Shown here piece by piece: positions 17,636 to 26,436 of a stretch of 64,000 nt of DNA. How positions within the stretch are numbered: the stretch's first letter is position 1; every line of letters starts with the position of its first letter. Location: positions 1 to 64,000 of the forward strand of contig JAYFNB010000012.1 of the NCBI GenBank assembly GCA_034933685.1, read 5' to 3'. The DNA is from UBA8514 sp034933685. GTDB taxonomy: Bacteria > Bacillota > Clostridia > Lachnospirales > Anaerotignaceae. A model generated the notes under the pieces. The model was not told where the DNA came from and ran no database searches. It saw only the letters and a list, made by a program, of their open reading frames with translations. The position numbers and the translations under genes are program-made.

Positions 17636-19348
17636 TTACCCCCCTGCATAATCCACTAAAAGATCCATTGTTGTACAAAGACTTAAAATGCCATAGCCCC
17701 ATATATTATTGGGATAATCAATTAGAAAATCGCGTGAAGCACCTTTTTGCAAAAATGCCTTTACTCTCTGTCCGTATAGAAAGGGATCATTTCCATTTAC
17801 TATTCCCCATTGCATCATAAGTGCCGCAGAGCCCGTTCCAAATGGAGCTGCCATGCTTGTGCCTGTGAATGAATCATATCCACCACCTGTAAGCGTTGTT
17901 GTAATATCTACAGCAGGAGCTACAAAATCAGGCTTTACAGGCATGCCTCTTTCAATATACCCACGCCCTGAAAAATCAGCAATAATACCAAGTCTGGCAT
18001 TATATCCGCCAACTGCAATAACATTTTGAGCTGTAGATGGAATTGTTAAGGTAGTATTAATTGATGGCTGCAAAAAAAAGGTATTTCTTGTAACGTCCTC
18101 TACAGTTGGTAACCACAGGTTAATGCGTCCATCGACAATATTTTCTCCTCTTATTACAATACTCCATTCGCCCGCAGGTATTGGCATATTAACACCCTGT
18201 AAAACAAAATATATTTCTTGTTCGGTTCTATAGTGCGTTGGTTGAACAAGAACAACTGAAGTTCTAACTCCGTCCATAACCATACTTATGTTCCTTTGTG
18301 TTTGTCTTATAATCCCTGTTGATCTTCCACTTGGTGAAATAAGCTCAAATGTCATTCCATCTACAAAGTTTTTCCATAACGTTATGTATATTTGATTTAC
18401 ATCTCCAGTGGTAACAAAATATGCCTTTACAGTTTCTCCTCTTTCAACTTCTTCGTAAAAATGATGCGCTGCAGAGCCTTCGTTGCCTGTAGCAACTACA
18501 ATCACCGTTTTCCACTTTTGAGCCATGTCATCAATATATTCCTCAAAAAGCGAGTTGCCTAAATGAGAACCATTATTTGTTCCGAAACTTAGATTTATTG
18601 CCACAGGCATATCCATTCTTTCTGCTATATCCAAAATATACTTTATTGCACGCATTATTTCTGTAGTTCGGGCAAAATTTTCATTTCCTCGACTTCCAAG
18701 CTTAACTACAATAAGTGAGGCTTCAGTAGCAATTCCTTTTTCCATTCCTAGGCCTCCGCGCCCATTCCCTGCCGCAATTCCTGCAACTGCTGTACCATGT
18801 CCAGCATAATCACGACTTGGAACTATTGAATATGGATCATTACTTTGCAGAGCTAAATTTATCTGCTCGTTTGTATACTCAACTCCACTTCTAAAACCAG
18901 TTGGCGGCACCCCATCGCCTAATTGGTCCCATATAGAGATAATACGACTTGTGCCATCATTGTTAATAAAACCCGCATGCGTATAGTCAACACCTGAATC
19001 TATAATTCCAACTATTGTTCCTGCTCCATTTAGATTAAATCCTGTTTCTCTTTGCACAGGTGATATACACGCACTATTAAGGCTTCGGCGCAAAAAATAT
19101 TTAAGCATTTTAGGCAACTCCACATACTCTACTTCTTTGTAGTTATAAAGCCTCCATATTTCGTTAATATTTATTGTTACAATTGCGTAACTTTCGTTTA
19201 AAATTTCAACTATTGCACCTGTGTCCTCTTCAATTTGCTTAATATCTCCATTATATTTAACTATTACTTCCATATTTCCTTCTTCTTCAAGCGCACCAGG
19301 TTCAAGGCGCAATACTGCATCTAAATCTAAAGGATAACTATACGGCAT
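17636..19348 (-). CDS. Csp-type subtilisin-like germination protease (first of three)
   Basis: About 570 residues and more diverged than the other two. The triad is present as Asp in GIIDSGVDYTH, His in YAGHGTAVAGIAAG and Ser in TGTSMAAPFGTG. The canonical GTSMAAP box makes this the most subtilisin-like copy, perhaps the counterpart of the active CspB. The N-terminal 100 residues look like the Csp prodomain, which may stay bound as an inhibitor. It is promoter-proximal in the csp operon and divergent from sleC across 136 bp. ATG at 19348 lies five bases after GGAGG, so it is preferred over TTG at 19360. Confidence 0.9.
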   Translation of the reverse strand: MPYSYPLDLDAVLRLEPGALEEEGNMEVIVKYNGDIKQIEEDTGAIVEILNESYAIVTININEIWRLYNYKEVEYVELPKMLKYFLRRSLNSACISPVQRETGFNLNGAGTIVGIIDSGVDYTHAGFINNDGTSRIISIWDQLGDGVPPTGFRSGVEYTNEQINLALQSNDPYSIVPSRDYAGHGTAVAGIAAGNGRGGLGMEKGIATEASLIVVKLGSRGNENFARTTEIMRAIKYILDIAERMDMPVAINLSFGTNNGSHLGNSLFEEYIDDMAQKWKTVIVVATGNEGSAAHHFYEEVERGETVKAYFVTTGDVNQIYITLWKNFVDGMTFELISPSGRSTGIIRQTQRNISMVMDGVRTSVVLVQPTHYRTEQEIYFVLQGVNMPIPAGEWSIVIRGENIVDGRINLWLPTVEDVTRNTFFLQPSINTTLTIPSTAQNVIAVGGYNARLGIIADFSGRGYIERGMPVKPDFVAPAVDITTTLTGGGYDSFTGTSMAAPFGTGSAALMMQWGIVNGNDPFLYGQRVKAFLQKGASRDFLIDYPNNIWGYGILSLCTTMDLLVDYAGG

Positions 19349-19484
19349 ATTAACCTCCAAAATACACGCGTTTAAATATTATATGATTTTTAATGCTCAA
19401 AATAACTTTATCAATATTCAATCTTCATATTTTTGTAAAAAGTCAGTTCCTAGCACATATACTTACACTGGAGGTGATTTTTAT

Positions 19485-20741
19485 ATGCGAAAACGTATTT
19501 ATGCAAAAGAAAATATTGATAAGGGGCGTTTGCTGGTAAATGTTTATGATGAAAGTGTAGGTAAACCTATAGACAATGCAACCATACGCATTGCTCCACG
19601 GCAAAACGGCGAAATTGTTGATGAAATTATAACTAATTCATCTGGTCAAACACCAATAATAGACCTTAGCGCACCACCTTTGGAATTTTCTCAAGCGCCT
19701 GGAGAACCTAGACCTTACTCAGAATATGATTTGTTTGTAATGAACGAAGGCTTTGAAGCAATTATGCTTGAGGGTGTTCAAATCTTACCTAACAGCACAG
19801 CTATTCAAGATGTAACCCTAGTCCCTGTACAAAATGACTCTCTGCAAACTGAAATAATTGACATTAAAGAACATACTTTATATGGTGTTTTTCCACCCAA
19901 AATAATGGAAGATGACGTAAAGCCACTTCCGGAATCTCTTGGTCTTGTTGTTTTGCCTGAACCTGTAATACCCGAGTTTGTGGTAGTACATAATGGCATA
20001 CCTACAGATAGAACTGCAGAAAATTTTTGGGTACCATTTAAAGACTATATAAAAAATGTAGCAAGCTGCGAAATATATTCCACTTGGCCTACAGCAAGTT
20101 TGTATTCCAACATTCTTGCAATACTATCCTTCACACTTAATAGAATTTATACAGAATGGTACAGAGGTAAGGGTTTCGATTTTACTATTACAAATTCTAC
20201 TGCGTTTGACCAAGCCTTCTCATATGGTCGAAATATTTTTGAAGAAATATCTACGGTTGTCGATGAAATGTTCACAACATTTATTACAAGACCAAATATA
20301 CGTCAACCATTGCTTACTCAATACTGCGATGGTTCAAGGGTGCGATGCCCTGGTGCACTGGAACAATGGGGAACTAAGTCCTTGGCTGAAAACGGATATG
20401 ATGCAATGGGAATACTTAAATATTATTATGGTGAAAGCATATTTTTAATGCAGGCAGAAAAGGTTACTGGTGTACCAATATCTTATCCTGGAAATCCATT
20501 GCAAACTGGTTCTACTGGAGTATCAGTGCGAACAATACAAGAGCAATTAAATGCCATATCTAACAATTATCCTGCAATTAATAAAATAAGAGTAGATGGT
20601 ATTTTTGGTGAGCAGACACGCACTGCAGTAGAAACCTTCCAGAAAATTTTTAACACACCAGCAACTGGAATAGTGGATTTTTCAACTTGGTATAAAATAT
20701 CAAACATATATGTTGCTGTAACAAAAATGGCAGAACTTTAG
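19485..20741 (+). CDS. sleC: Spore cortex-lytic enzyme SleC (zymogen)
   Basis: A 418-residue protein with the SleC plan: an N-terminal prodomain (about 1-140) with LLVNVYDESVGKPIDNATI, a middle catalytic region related to SpoIID transglycosylases (SNILAILSFTLNRIYTEWYRGKGFDF, quoted as two parts of one helix region; then QYCDGSRVRCPGALEQWG and GILKYYYG), and a C-terminal peptidoglycan-binding domain with VDGIFGEQTRTAVETFQ. SleC degrades cortex peptidoglycan during germination after cleavage by a Csp protease. The csp genes lie divergently next door. ATG at 19485 follows GGAGGTGA by seven bases, so the upstream in-frame ATG at 19383 is unlikely. Confidence 0.93.
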   Translation: MRKRIYAKENIDKGRLLVNVYDESVGKPIDNATIRIAPRQNGEIVDEIITNSSGQTPIIDLSAPPLEFSQAPGEPRPYSEYDLFVMNEGFEAIMLEGVQILPNSTAIQDVTLVPVQNDSLQTEIIDIKEHTLYGVFPPKIMEDDVKPLPESLGLVVLPEPVIPEFVVVHNGIPTDRTAENFWVPFKDYIKNVASCEIYSTWPTASLYSNILAILSFTLNRIYTEWYRGKGFDFTITNSTAFDQAFSYGRNIFEEISTVVDEMFTTFITRPNIRQPLLTQYCDGSRVRCPGALEQWGTKSLAENGYDAMGILKYYYGESIFLMQAEKVTGVPISYPGNPLQTGSTGVSVRTIQEQLNAISNNYPAINKIRVDGIFGEQTRTAVETFQKIFNTPATGIVDFSTWYKISNIYVAVTKMAEL

Positions 20742-20758
20742 AAACTTAAGCATGCAAA

Positions 20759-20799
20759 AACCCCTTAGCTATCTGTTAAACTTTGATAACTAAGGGGTT
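20759..20799. terminator. Bidirectional terminator between sleC and trkH
   Basis: Arms 20759-20768 and 20790-20799 (AACCCCTTAG with CTAAGGGGTT) are perfectly complementary and extend with further pairing around the loop. It lies between convergent genes. Confidence 0.8.
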
Positions 20800-20811
20800 G
20801 CTATATTTAAT

Positions 20812-22251
20812 CTAACTATTTTTCCAAGTTGATGGCGCAAACAGCAATAACAAAGGATAAAGCTCTAACCTGCCTGCAAGCATGTCAAACATAAGAACAA
20901 TCTTTGCAGTGCTCGAAAAAATGTCATAGTTTCTAGTTGGACCAACGAGCTCAAGTCCTGGCCCAATGTTGTTTATTGTAGCCGCAACAGCAGTAAAATT
21001 TGTTACCATATCTAAATTATCAAAAGCAAGCACAAAACAAGATGCTCCAAAAATAATTACATATGTAACAAGAAATGTACTTACACTGCTGACAATTTCT
21101 TTTTCCAGTGCTCTTTCATCCATTTTAATTGCTTTTACACTTCGTGGATGAATAAAATATGCCATTTCCTTCTTTACAGATTTAAGAAGAATTAAAATTC
21201 TTGATACTTTTATACCACCGCCTGTGCTACCTGCGCAAGCACCTATAAACATAATTACAACCAAGATAGTTTTCGAAAGCTGAGGCCAAATATCAAAATC
21301 CGCTGTTGAAAACCCTGTTGTTGTGATAATTGATGCTACTTGAAAAGAGGCTTCTCTAAGTGCGTCTGGTAAAGAAGGGAAAATTTCCCGTATATTAATT
21401 GCAATAATTGCAATACACACAGCAATTATGCCTAAATACCATCTTACCTCTTCCATTTTAAAGGCATTTTCCTTCTTTTTTCCTAAAAGATAGTAATATG
21501 CATTAAAGTTAACACCAAAGAAAATCATAAATACAGTAACAATCCATTGTATTGGAACAGAGTAATACATTACACTTGTATTCTTTATTCCAAAACCACC
21601 AGTACCTGCTGTTCCAAAAGATATTGTAAGTGCATCAAAAAGCGGCATTTTAGCAATAAGCAGAAGCACTATTTCCACCACCGTCATTGCAAAATATATG
21701 CCGTACAATATTTTTGCAGTTTCTTTTGTTCTTGGTACAAGCTTGCCTACAGATGGACCAGGGCTTTCTGCGCGCATAAGGTGCATGTTATGTCCGCCGG
21801 CCATTGGTAAAACAGCAAGAATAAATACAAACACTCCCATTCCGCCAATCCAGTGGGTAAAACTTCGCCAAAAAAGGCTGCATTTAGAAAGCACTTCAAC
21901 ATCGCTTAGCACACTTGCGCCAGTGGTTGTAAAGCCTGATATGGTTTCAAATAGTGCATCAATAAAATTAGGTATATCTCCATTTAAAACAAATGGCATA
22001 GCACCAACTATACTCATTACAATCCAACTTAATGCAACTGTAACAAAACCTTCACGTGCAAAAAACACTTGGTTATCAGGCTTTTTGTGCGTAACAATTA
22101 AACCCATAATAAAAGAAACAATAGACGTTATCAAAAAAGAATATCCGCTTGCCTCTCCGTATATTGCAGCAACCACGCATGGCAAAAGCAGAAATATTGC
22201 CTGAAACTGCAAAACTCGTCCCAAAATATAAATTATTATAAGATAATTCAT
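20812..22251 (-). CDS. trkH: Potassium uptake channel subunit TrkH/KtrB type
   Basis: A 479-residue integral membrane protein with about ten hydrophobic segments. It has the selectivity-filter glycines of the four-fold M1-P-M2 family: SGFTTTGASVL, FGTAGTGGFGIK, ASIITTTGFSTADF and ATINNIGPGLE. It forms the K+ pathway and pairs with the TrkA gating protein encoded just upstream (15-bp gap), so the operon is trkA-trkH. The GGAGG ribosome site overlaps the end of the upstream gene region. Whether it prefers K+ coupled to Na+ or H+ cannot be told. Confidence 0.94.
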   Translation of the reverse strand: MNYLIIIYILGRVLQFQAIFLLLPCVVAAIYGEASGYSFLITSIVSFIMGLIVTHKKPDNQVFFAREGFVTVALSWIVMSIVGAMPFVLNGDIPNFIDALFETISGFTTTGASVLSDVEVLSKCSLFWRSFTHWIGGMGVFVFILAVLPMAGGHNMHLMRAESPGPSVGKLVPRTKETAKILYGIYFAMTVVEIVLLLIAKMPLFDALTISFGTAGTGGFGIKNTSVMYYSVPIQWIVTVFMIFFGVNFNAYYYLLGKKKENAFKMEEVRWYLGIIAVCIAIIAINIREIFPSLPDALREASFQVASIITTTGFSTADFDIWPQLSKTILVVIMFIGACAGSTGGGIKVSRILILLKSVKKEMAYFIHPRSVKAIKMDERALEKEIVSSVSTFLVTYVIIFGASCFVLAFDNLDMVTNFTAVAATINNIGPGLELVGPTRNYDIFSSTAKIVLMFDMLAGRLELYPLLLLFAPSTWKNS

Positions 22252-22266
22252 TTAGCTTTTCCTCCG

Positions 22267-23625
22267 CTATACTACAAGTATGTCTTTTATATCATGCAGT
22301 CCCGTTTTTGTTGTAACAACAATAACCGTATCTCCAACCTGAATAACATCCTTGCCTTTAGGAGTAATTATATTGCCTTTGTGATTAATACAAGCAATTA
22401 GTATATCCCCCTTAATTTTTAATTCCTCTAGGGGAATACCAATAATTGGCGCATGTTCATTTATCAAAAACTCCAATGCCTCAGCCTTATTTTCAATTAT
22501 TCTGTAAAGCGTTTCAATATTGCTGGCGATTGAATTTTGCATAGCCCGCACATACTGTGTAATATATTCAGCAGTAATAAATTTAGGATATATCACACTT
22601 CCTAAATCAAAAGTGCTTATAACATCATCGAATGAAATACGATTAACCTTTGTAATTATTTTTGCCTTAGATTTACTTCTTGCAAAAAGAGAAAGGAAAA
22701 TATTTGCCTCGTCTATACCTGTTAAGGACACAAATGCTTCTGTATGATTAATTCCCTCTTCCATTAGCACCGTTTGATCTGTTGAATCGGCATTTATAAT
22801 TATTGCATTCGGCAACAATTCACTTAACTTTTCACAACGCTGCCTGTCACGTTCTATAATTTTTACAGCAATACCAGTGCTGATTAGTTGTTGCGCAAGA
22901 TAGTAGGCTATAGTACCTCCACCAATAAGCATTGCATTTTTTACTTGGTTTGTAACTACACCAATTTTTTTGAAAAATTTAACTGCATTTTTAGGAGATG
23001 CAACAATTGTAATTACATCCTTTTCTTTTAGAACAAAATTACCCTTTGGTATTATTACTTCATCTTTTCTTTCTACTGCACAAACCAGAATCTCTGTTTT
23101 ATATTCCTGACCAATATCTATAAGACTGCATCTATCTAGCTTGGAACCTTCATCAATTCTGAATTTAAGCAGTTCAACCCTTCCCTTTGCAAAAGTATCA
23201 ATTTTAATTGCAGATGGAAATCTTAAAATTCGTGCAATTTCCGTTGCTGCGGCAAACTCTGGATTAATAGTCATTGAAAGACCAAGTTCTTCCTTAATAA
23301 AGCTAATTTCATCGTTGTAAACAGGATTACGTACACGGGCAATTGTATTGCAGTTACCAGCTTTTTTTGCTATAAGGCAGCAAAGTAAATTCAGCTCATC
23401 AGAATCCGTAGCGGCTATAAGCAAATCCGAACCCTCAATGCCTGCATCCATCTGAATAGAGTAGCTTGCACCATTACCAACAACACCCATTACATCGAAG
23501 GTGTTGGTTGCATTGTGTACCACTGTACTATTTGTATCTATAACTGTTATATTATGTCCCTCAAGGCTCAACTGTTGGGTAATAGTCATACCAACTTTGC
23601 CACAGCCTACAATGATTATTTGCAT
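22267..23625 (-). CDS. trkA: Trk system regulatory protein TrkA
   Basis: A 452-residue cytosolic protein with two RCK repeats. Each has a Rossmann nucleotide motif: IIIVGCGKVGMTITQQL at the N-terminus and AMLIGGGTIAYYLAQQL near residue 230. Each is followed by a TrkA_C domain, the last ending GDTVIVVTTK. It senses NAD(H) and/or ATP and gates TrkH. I chose ATG at 23625, six bases after AGGAGG, over the upstream ATG at 23646, which would lie in front of that ribosome site. An IS200-type element has landed upstream. Confidence 0.94.
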   Translation of the reverse strand: MQIIIVGCGKVGMTITQQLSLEGHNITVIDTNSTVVHNATNTFDVMGVVGNGASYSIQMDAGIEGSDLLIAATDSDELNLLCCLIAKKAGNCNTIARVRNPVYNDEISFIKEELGLSMTINPEFAAATEIARILRFPSAIKIDTFAKGRVELLKFRIDEGSKLDRCSLIDIGQEYKTEILVCAVERKDEVIIPKGNFVLKEKDVITIVASPKNAVKFFKKIGVVTNQVKNAMLIGGGTIAYYLAQQLISTGIAVKIIERDRQRCEKLSELLPNAIIINADSTDQTVLMEEGINHTEAFVSLTGIDEANIFLSLFARSKSKAKIITKVNRISFDDVISTFDLGSVIYPKFITAEYITQYVRAMQNSIASNIETLYRIIENKAEALEFLINEHAPIIGIPLEELKIKGDILIACINHKGNIITPKGKDVIQVGDTVIVVTTKTGLHDIKDILVV

Positions 23626-23754
23626 TACTATCCTCCTAATTAACATTAATCACTACATTATATATAATTAACTTTGTTCAGTCAACCGTACTTAACTTAA
23701 CATTATGTATTAACTTTAAAATCGGAAAAATTCTTTCAATTTCTTATTGTTACA

Positions 23755-24505
23755 AATCAGCACCACGTCTAAAAGGCGTGGTTTGCTCTGCGGCTATAAG
23801 CCGCTGTTACCGGCCAGCGCCTAAAGACGCTGGCTTTCACTTTGTTCAAACCCTATAGCCCTTGACTCGTTGCAACCCTTAAAAGGGTGTTGTTAATACC
23901 AGCTACCCCTTAAAGGGGTCTTTATACTCTTTGACACTCAGTTTATCCATCGCTATATCATGGCTTTCCTGTTCCTGAATGTATTTTTTTATTCTTGCTT
24001 CGTTTAAACCGACTGTCGATACATAATATCCTTCTGCCCAAAAATGTCTGTTGCCATAAAGATATTTCAGATTTGCATGTTTATCAAACATCATTAGCGA
24101 ACTCTTTCCCTTTAAATATCCCATAAAGCTTGAAACACTATACTTTGGTTGTATACTCACTAACATATGGATGTGATCGGGCATAAGATGCCCTTCTATA
24201 ATTTCCACTCCTTTGTAATTGCATAACTGTTTCAAAATATCTCGAATGCTCTTTTTGTATTGATTGTAAATAATTTTTCGTCTATACTTTGGAGTGAAGA
24301 CAATGTGATATTCACACATCCATTTTGTGTTTTCTAAATCGTTACTTTTGTTTGCCATTAAAATCACCTTTCCTTTCGTTATTGTAGTAGCCTGAACACT
24401 TCTATTCTAACGGAAAGGTGATTTTTTTGTATAACAATCGATGCGCACCCGCATAGCGGGTGGTTTTTTGACTTCGCACGCTTTGCGCACTCAGCCAGGC
24501 TAAAG
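23755..24505 (-). mobile_element. IS200-type insertion sequence (tnpA only)
   Basis: One intact tnpA is flanked by several perfect small hairpins, as expected for IS200/IS605 single-strand transposition: 23762-23782, 23790-23804 and 23813-23834 downstream, one overlapping the tnpA end near 23873-23917, and 24446-24462 upstream. No tnpB is present, which makes it IS200-like. Boundaries are approximate because these elements lack terminal inverted repeats and do not duplicate their target. Confidence 0.8.
23903..24358 (-). CDS. tnpA: IS200/IS605-family transposase TnpA
   Basis: A 151-residue Y1 single-strand transposase. The HUH metal motif is HIH in GHLMPDHIHMLVSI, and the catalytic Tyr lies in WAEGYYVSTVG, followed by the helix ARIKKYIQEQE. 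The N-terminal YHIVFTPKYRRKI is typical of the family. Length is normal (about 150) and no frame breaks are seen, so it may be active. Translation starts at ATG 24358 after AAAGGTGATTTTA. It sits between trkA and the NlpC/P60 gene and seems not to interrupt either. Confidence 0.93.
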   Translation of the reverse strand: MANKSNDLENTKWMCEYHIVFTPKYRRKIIYNQYKKSIRDILKQLCNYKGVEIIEGHLMPDHIHMLVSIQPKYSVSSFMGYLKGKSSLMMFDKHANLKYLYGNRHFWAEGYYVSTVGLNEARIKKYIQEQESHDIAMDKLSVKEYKDPFKG

Positions 24506-24515
24506 CCATAATAAA

Positions 24516-24542
24516 AAAGCTGTGGTATGATACCACAGCTTT
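24516..24542. terminator. Terminator after the NlpC/P60 gene
   Basis: A perfect 13-bp stem (24516-24528 with 24530-24542) with nearly no loop and a T-run on the minus strand, ten bases beyond the stop codon at 24552. Confidence 0.8.
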
Positions 24543-24551
24543 CATTTTGAA

Positions 24552-25670
24552 TTATCTAAGCACGCGTCTTGCAGTTACATACTTAGTGTCATAATACGGT
24601 TCAGAAAGACTATTCGTTGTTACACCCCATTGCTTGCCCGAAGATGAATGAATAATTTTTCCTCCGCCCATATATATGCCAACATGAGAAATGTAACCCT
24701 GATTTGTAGAGTTTGTTGTATCAAAAAACACAAGGTCACCTGCCTGTAATGCACTTCTTTCAACATAAACACCATTTGAAGCCATAGATGAAGAACTTCT
24801 ATTAAGATTTACACCAAAATTTTTCATAACTGCATATACGAAACCAGAACAGTCGACACCTGAATTTAGGTTTGTGCCGCCCCATGAATATGGCGTTCCA
24901 ATAAACTGTTTTGCATAAGCCACAACTTGATCGCCTTTAGAAGATACACTTCTGGATGGCTTCTCTCCTGTACGCACTGCAACAAATTCAGTGCTTACAT
25001 AACCAGTAGCCCCTGTAGCTGTCTTAACCTTTATCCACTGATTTCCATTTTCAAGTACGTCTAAAACCTCGTCACCTTCAAGTGTTGTTAAAACTTGGCC
25101 GTCAGCAGAAGCTGATCCTCTTAATCTTAATCCGGATGATGCTGTAACAATGGCATATGTTTCAACTGCTATTGCTTCACCGCCTGTAAATTCTGGAACA
25201 GATGAGAGCATAGCTCCGCTTACAAAGCTTTTGCTTATGTATGCTGTATTTCCGTTTCCTCTCCGTATTCTATACCAGCTAGAATCCTGACCAGTAACAA
25301 CAACCGTATCCCCTTTTTTCACCTGCGCTACAGTTGCTGATGATGTTGATGCATCACTTCTTATGTTTACACCTGTATCGTTAACTTGACCAGTAGCTTC
25401 AGTTATGGAAACAAAATCTTTAGCGATATAAGCACCGCTAACTTTCCCATAAGCAACTTTGTACCAATCTCCACTTTCTTCAAGTATTTCAATATCTGTA
25501 CCATTATCTAATGTATCTATTTTAACTGAAGATGCGCTGTCATCAGAACGCACATTCACATCGCTACCTACTATGTTACCTTTTACTGCTGCAAAGGCTT
25601 GAAAACTAAAACCAACCGTAAAAATAGAACTAACTATTATAGTTGCGGTAATAACTTTATGCAATTTCAT
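24552..25670 (-). CDS. Secreted SH3-domain NlpC/P60 endopeptidase
   Basis: A 372-residue exported cell-wall hydrolase. The signal peptide (1-27) ends QAFA. Three bacterial SH3 domains follow at about 30-88, 95-150 and 172-230, each with NVRSD-, NIRSD- or LRLRGS-type motifs. The C-terminal 120 residues form NlpC/P60 with the catalytic Cys in NSGVDCSGFVYA, His in ISHVGIYMG and a third polar residue near KIIHSSS. Such enzymes cut gamma-D-Glu-diaminopimelate bonds in peptidoglycan, often for growth or spore outgrowth. It is monocistronic, with a consensus promoter and its own terminator. Confidence 0.93.
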   Translation of the reverse strand: MKLHKVITATIIVSSIFTVGFSFQAFAAVKGNIVGSDVNVRSDDSASSVKIDTLDNGTDIEILEESGDWYKVAYGKVSGAYIAKDFVSITEATGQVNDTGVNIRSDASTSSATVAQVKKGDTVVVTGQDSSWYRIRRGNGNTAYISKSFVSGAMLSSVPEFTGGEAIAVETYAIVTASSGLRLRGSASADGQVLTTLEGDEVLDVLENGNQWIKVKTATGATGYVSTEFVAVRTGEKPSRSVSSKGDQVVAYAKQFIGTPYSWGGTNLNSGVDCSGFVYAVMKNFGVNLNRSSSSMASNGVYVERSALQAGDLVFFDTTNSTNQGYISHVGIYMGGGKIIHSSSGKQWGVTTNSLSEPYYDTKYVTARRVLR

Positions 25671-25718
25671 AAATTACCTCCGTTCAAACTTTAATTGTTA
25701 CATATTTGTTACATTAAT

Positions 25719-25747
25719 ATTATATGTTAGATTAACATAATTGTCAA
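25719..25747 (-). promoter_or_regulatory. Full-consensus sigma-A promoter
   Basis: On the minus strand TTGACA (25742-25747) and TATAAT (25719-25724) with a 17-base spacer, driving the NlpC/P60 gene. A match to both hexamers suggests strong vegetative expression. Confidence 0.9.
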
Positions 25748-25972
25748 CTCCAAAATATATTTTGCATTATTTTAGACTTTTTTTAGTTATTGTGTACAAT
25801 AACAGTAACAATTTTCTTAATTTCGAACCTTTATTTTGTAATATAGTTGTAATATATTGCAAATATTAAGAACTTGTTAACTGCACTTACAAGCTAAAAC
25901 TAAAGTTTAGCTGCAAAAAATCATCACTTTATTGCTCTAACTTAAAACTTTATTTAAATAATTACATAAAAA
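25748..25972. other. AT-rich intergenic region
   Basis: About 225 bases between the NlpC/P60 promoter and the larC terminator. It contains a weak hairpin at about 25893-25912 (AGCTAAA with TTTAGCT) and no open frame worth calling. I see no other feature. Confidence 0.6.
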
Positions 25973-26003
25973 GGCTGTGTACACTTTATACGTATACACA
26001 GCC
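25973..26003. terminator. Terminator of the lar operon
   Basis: GGCTGTGTA (25973-25981) pairs with TACACAGCC (25995-26003), partly extended into the loop, just past the larC2 stop. On the minus strand it is followed by T-rich sequence. Confidence 0.75.
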
Positions 26004-26007
26004 CATT

Positions 26008-26436
26008 TTAAACTTGCTTATATATTGCACTCAATGGAACTCTATTTTTTTCTGCAAGTTCTCTTGCACTTTCATACTCAGGATAAATCCGTTCCCCGAG
26101 CGGCGTTTGAACAGCCTTCACCTTCAACTTTCCGTATTTGGTTTCAATTTCCTTAAAGCACCGAAGCAAAATCGTGCGTTCCTCTTTATGTTTTCTAATG
26201 CCAATTGATGTGGTTTCCGTAAAGATAATGTCCTCAATTCTTTCAATCTTTTCATCATCACAAAGCACGGTGATTTTATAAGCCGGACGATTTTTCTTCA
26301 TATATATGGGTGTATAGAAAACATCCTTTGCTCCAACTGCAAAAAGCTTGTCCATTACATATCCCAAAATCTCTCCTGTGCAATCATCCAAATTAGTTTC
26401 AAGCACATTTATAACATCTCGCTCTTTATAATTCAT
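26008..26436 (-). CDS. larC2: Nickel insertion protein LarC, C-terminal part (LarC2)
   Basis: A 142-residue protein matching the C-terminal half of LarC: VLETNLDDCTGEILGYVMDKL, YMKKNRPAYKITVLC and the TSIGIRKHKEERTIL region. LarC uses CTP to insert nickel into the pyridinium bis-thiocarboxylate ligand, giving the NPN cofactor. In Lactiplantibacillus plantarum the two halves are joined by ribosomal frameshifting. Here the halves overlap as TAATG, with GAGGA just before, and the larC2 frame has a stop nine bases upstream of its ATG. Translational coupling as a separate subunit is therefore the simplest reading. Confidence 0.9.
   Translation of the reverse strand: MNYKERDVINVLETNLDDCTGEILGYVMDKLFAVGAKDVFYTPIYMKKNRPAYKITVLCDDEKIERIEDIIFTETTSIGIRKHKEERTILLRCFKEIETKYGKLKVKAVQTPLGERIYPEYESARELAEKNRVPLSAIYKQV

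Noticed and set aside
19425..19463. Sigma-E/K-like promoter (TCATATT and CATATACT) upstream of sleC
   Set aside because: The two elements are 24 bases apart, too far for these sigma factors, and AT-rich DNA yields many such partial matches.
19383..19484. N-terminal extension of SleC from ATG 19383
   Set aside because: The internal ATG at 19485 has GGAGGTGA at ideal spacing, and the extension would fill the divergent promoter region.
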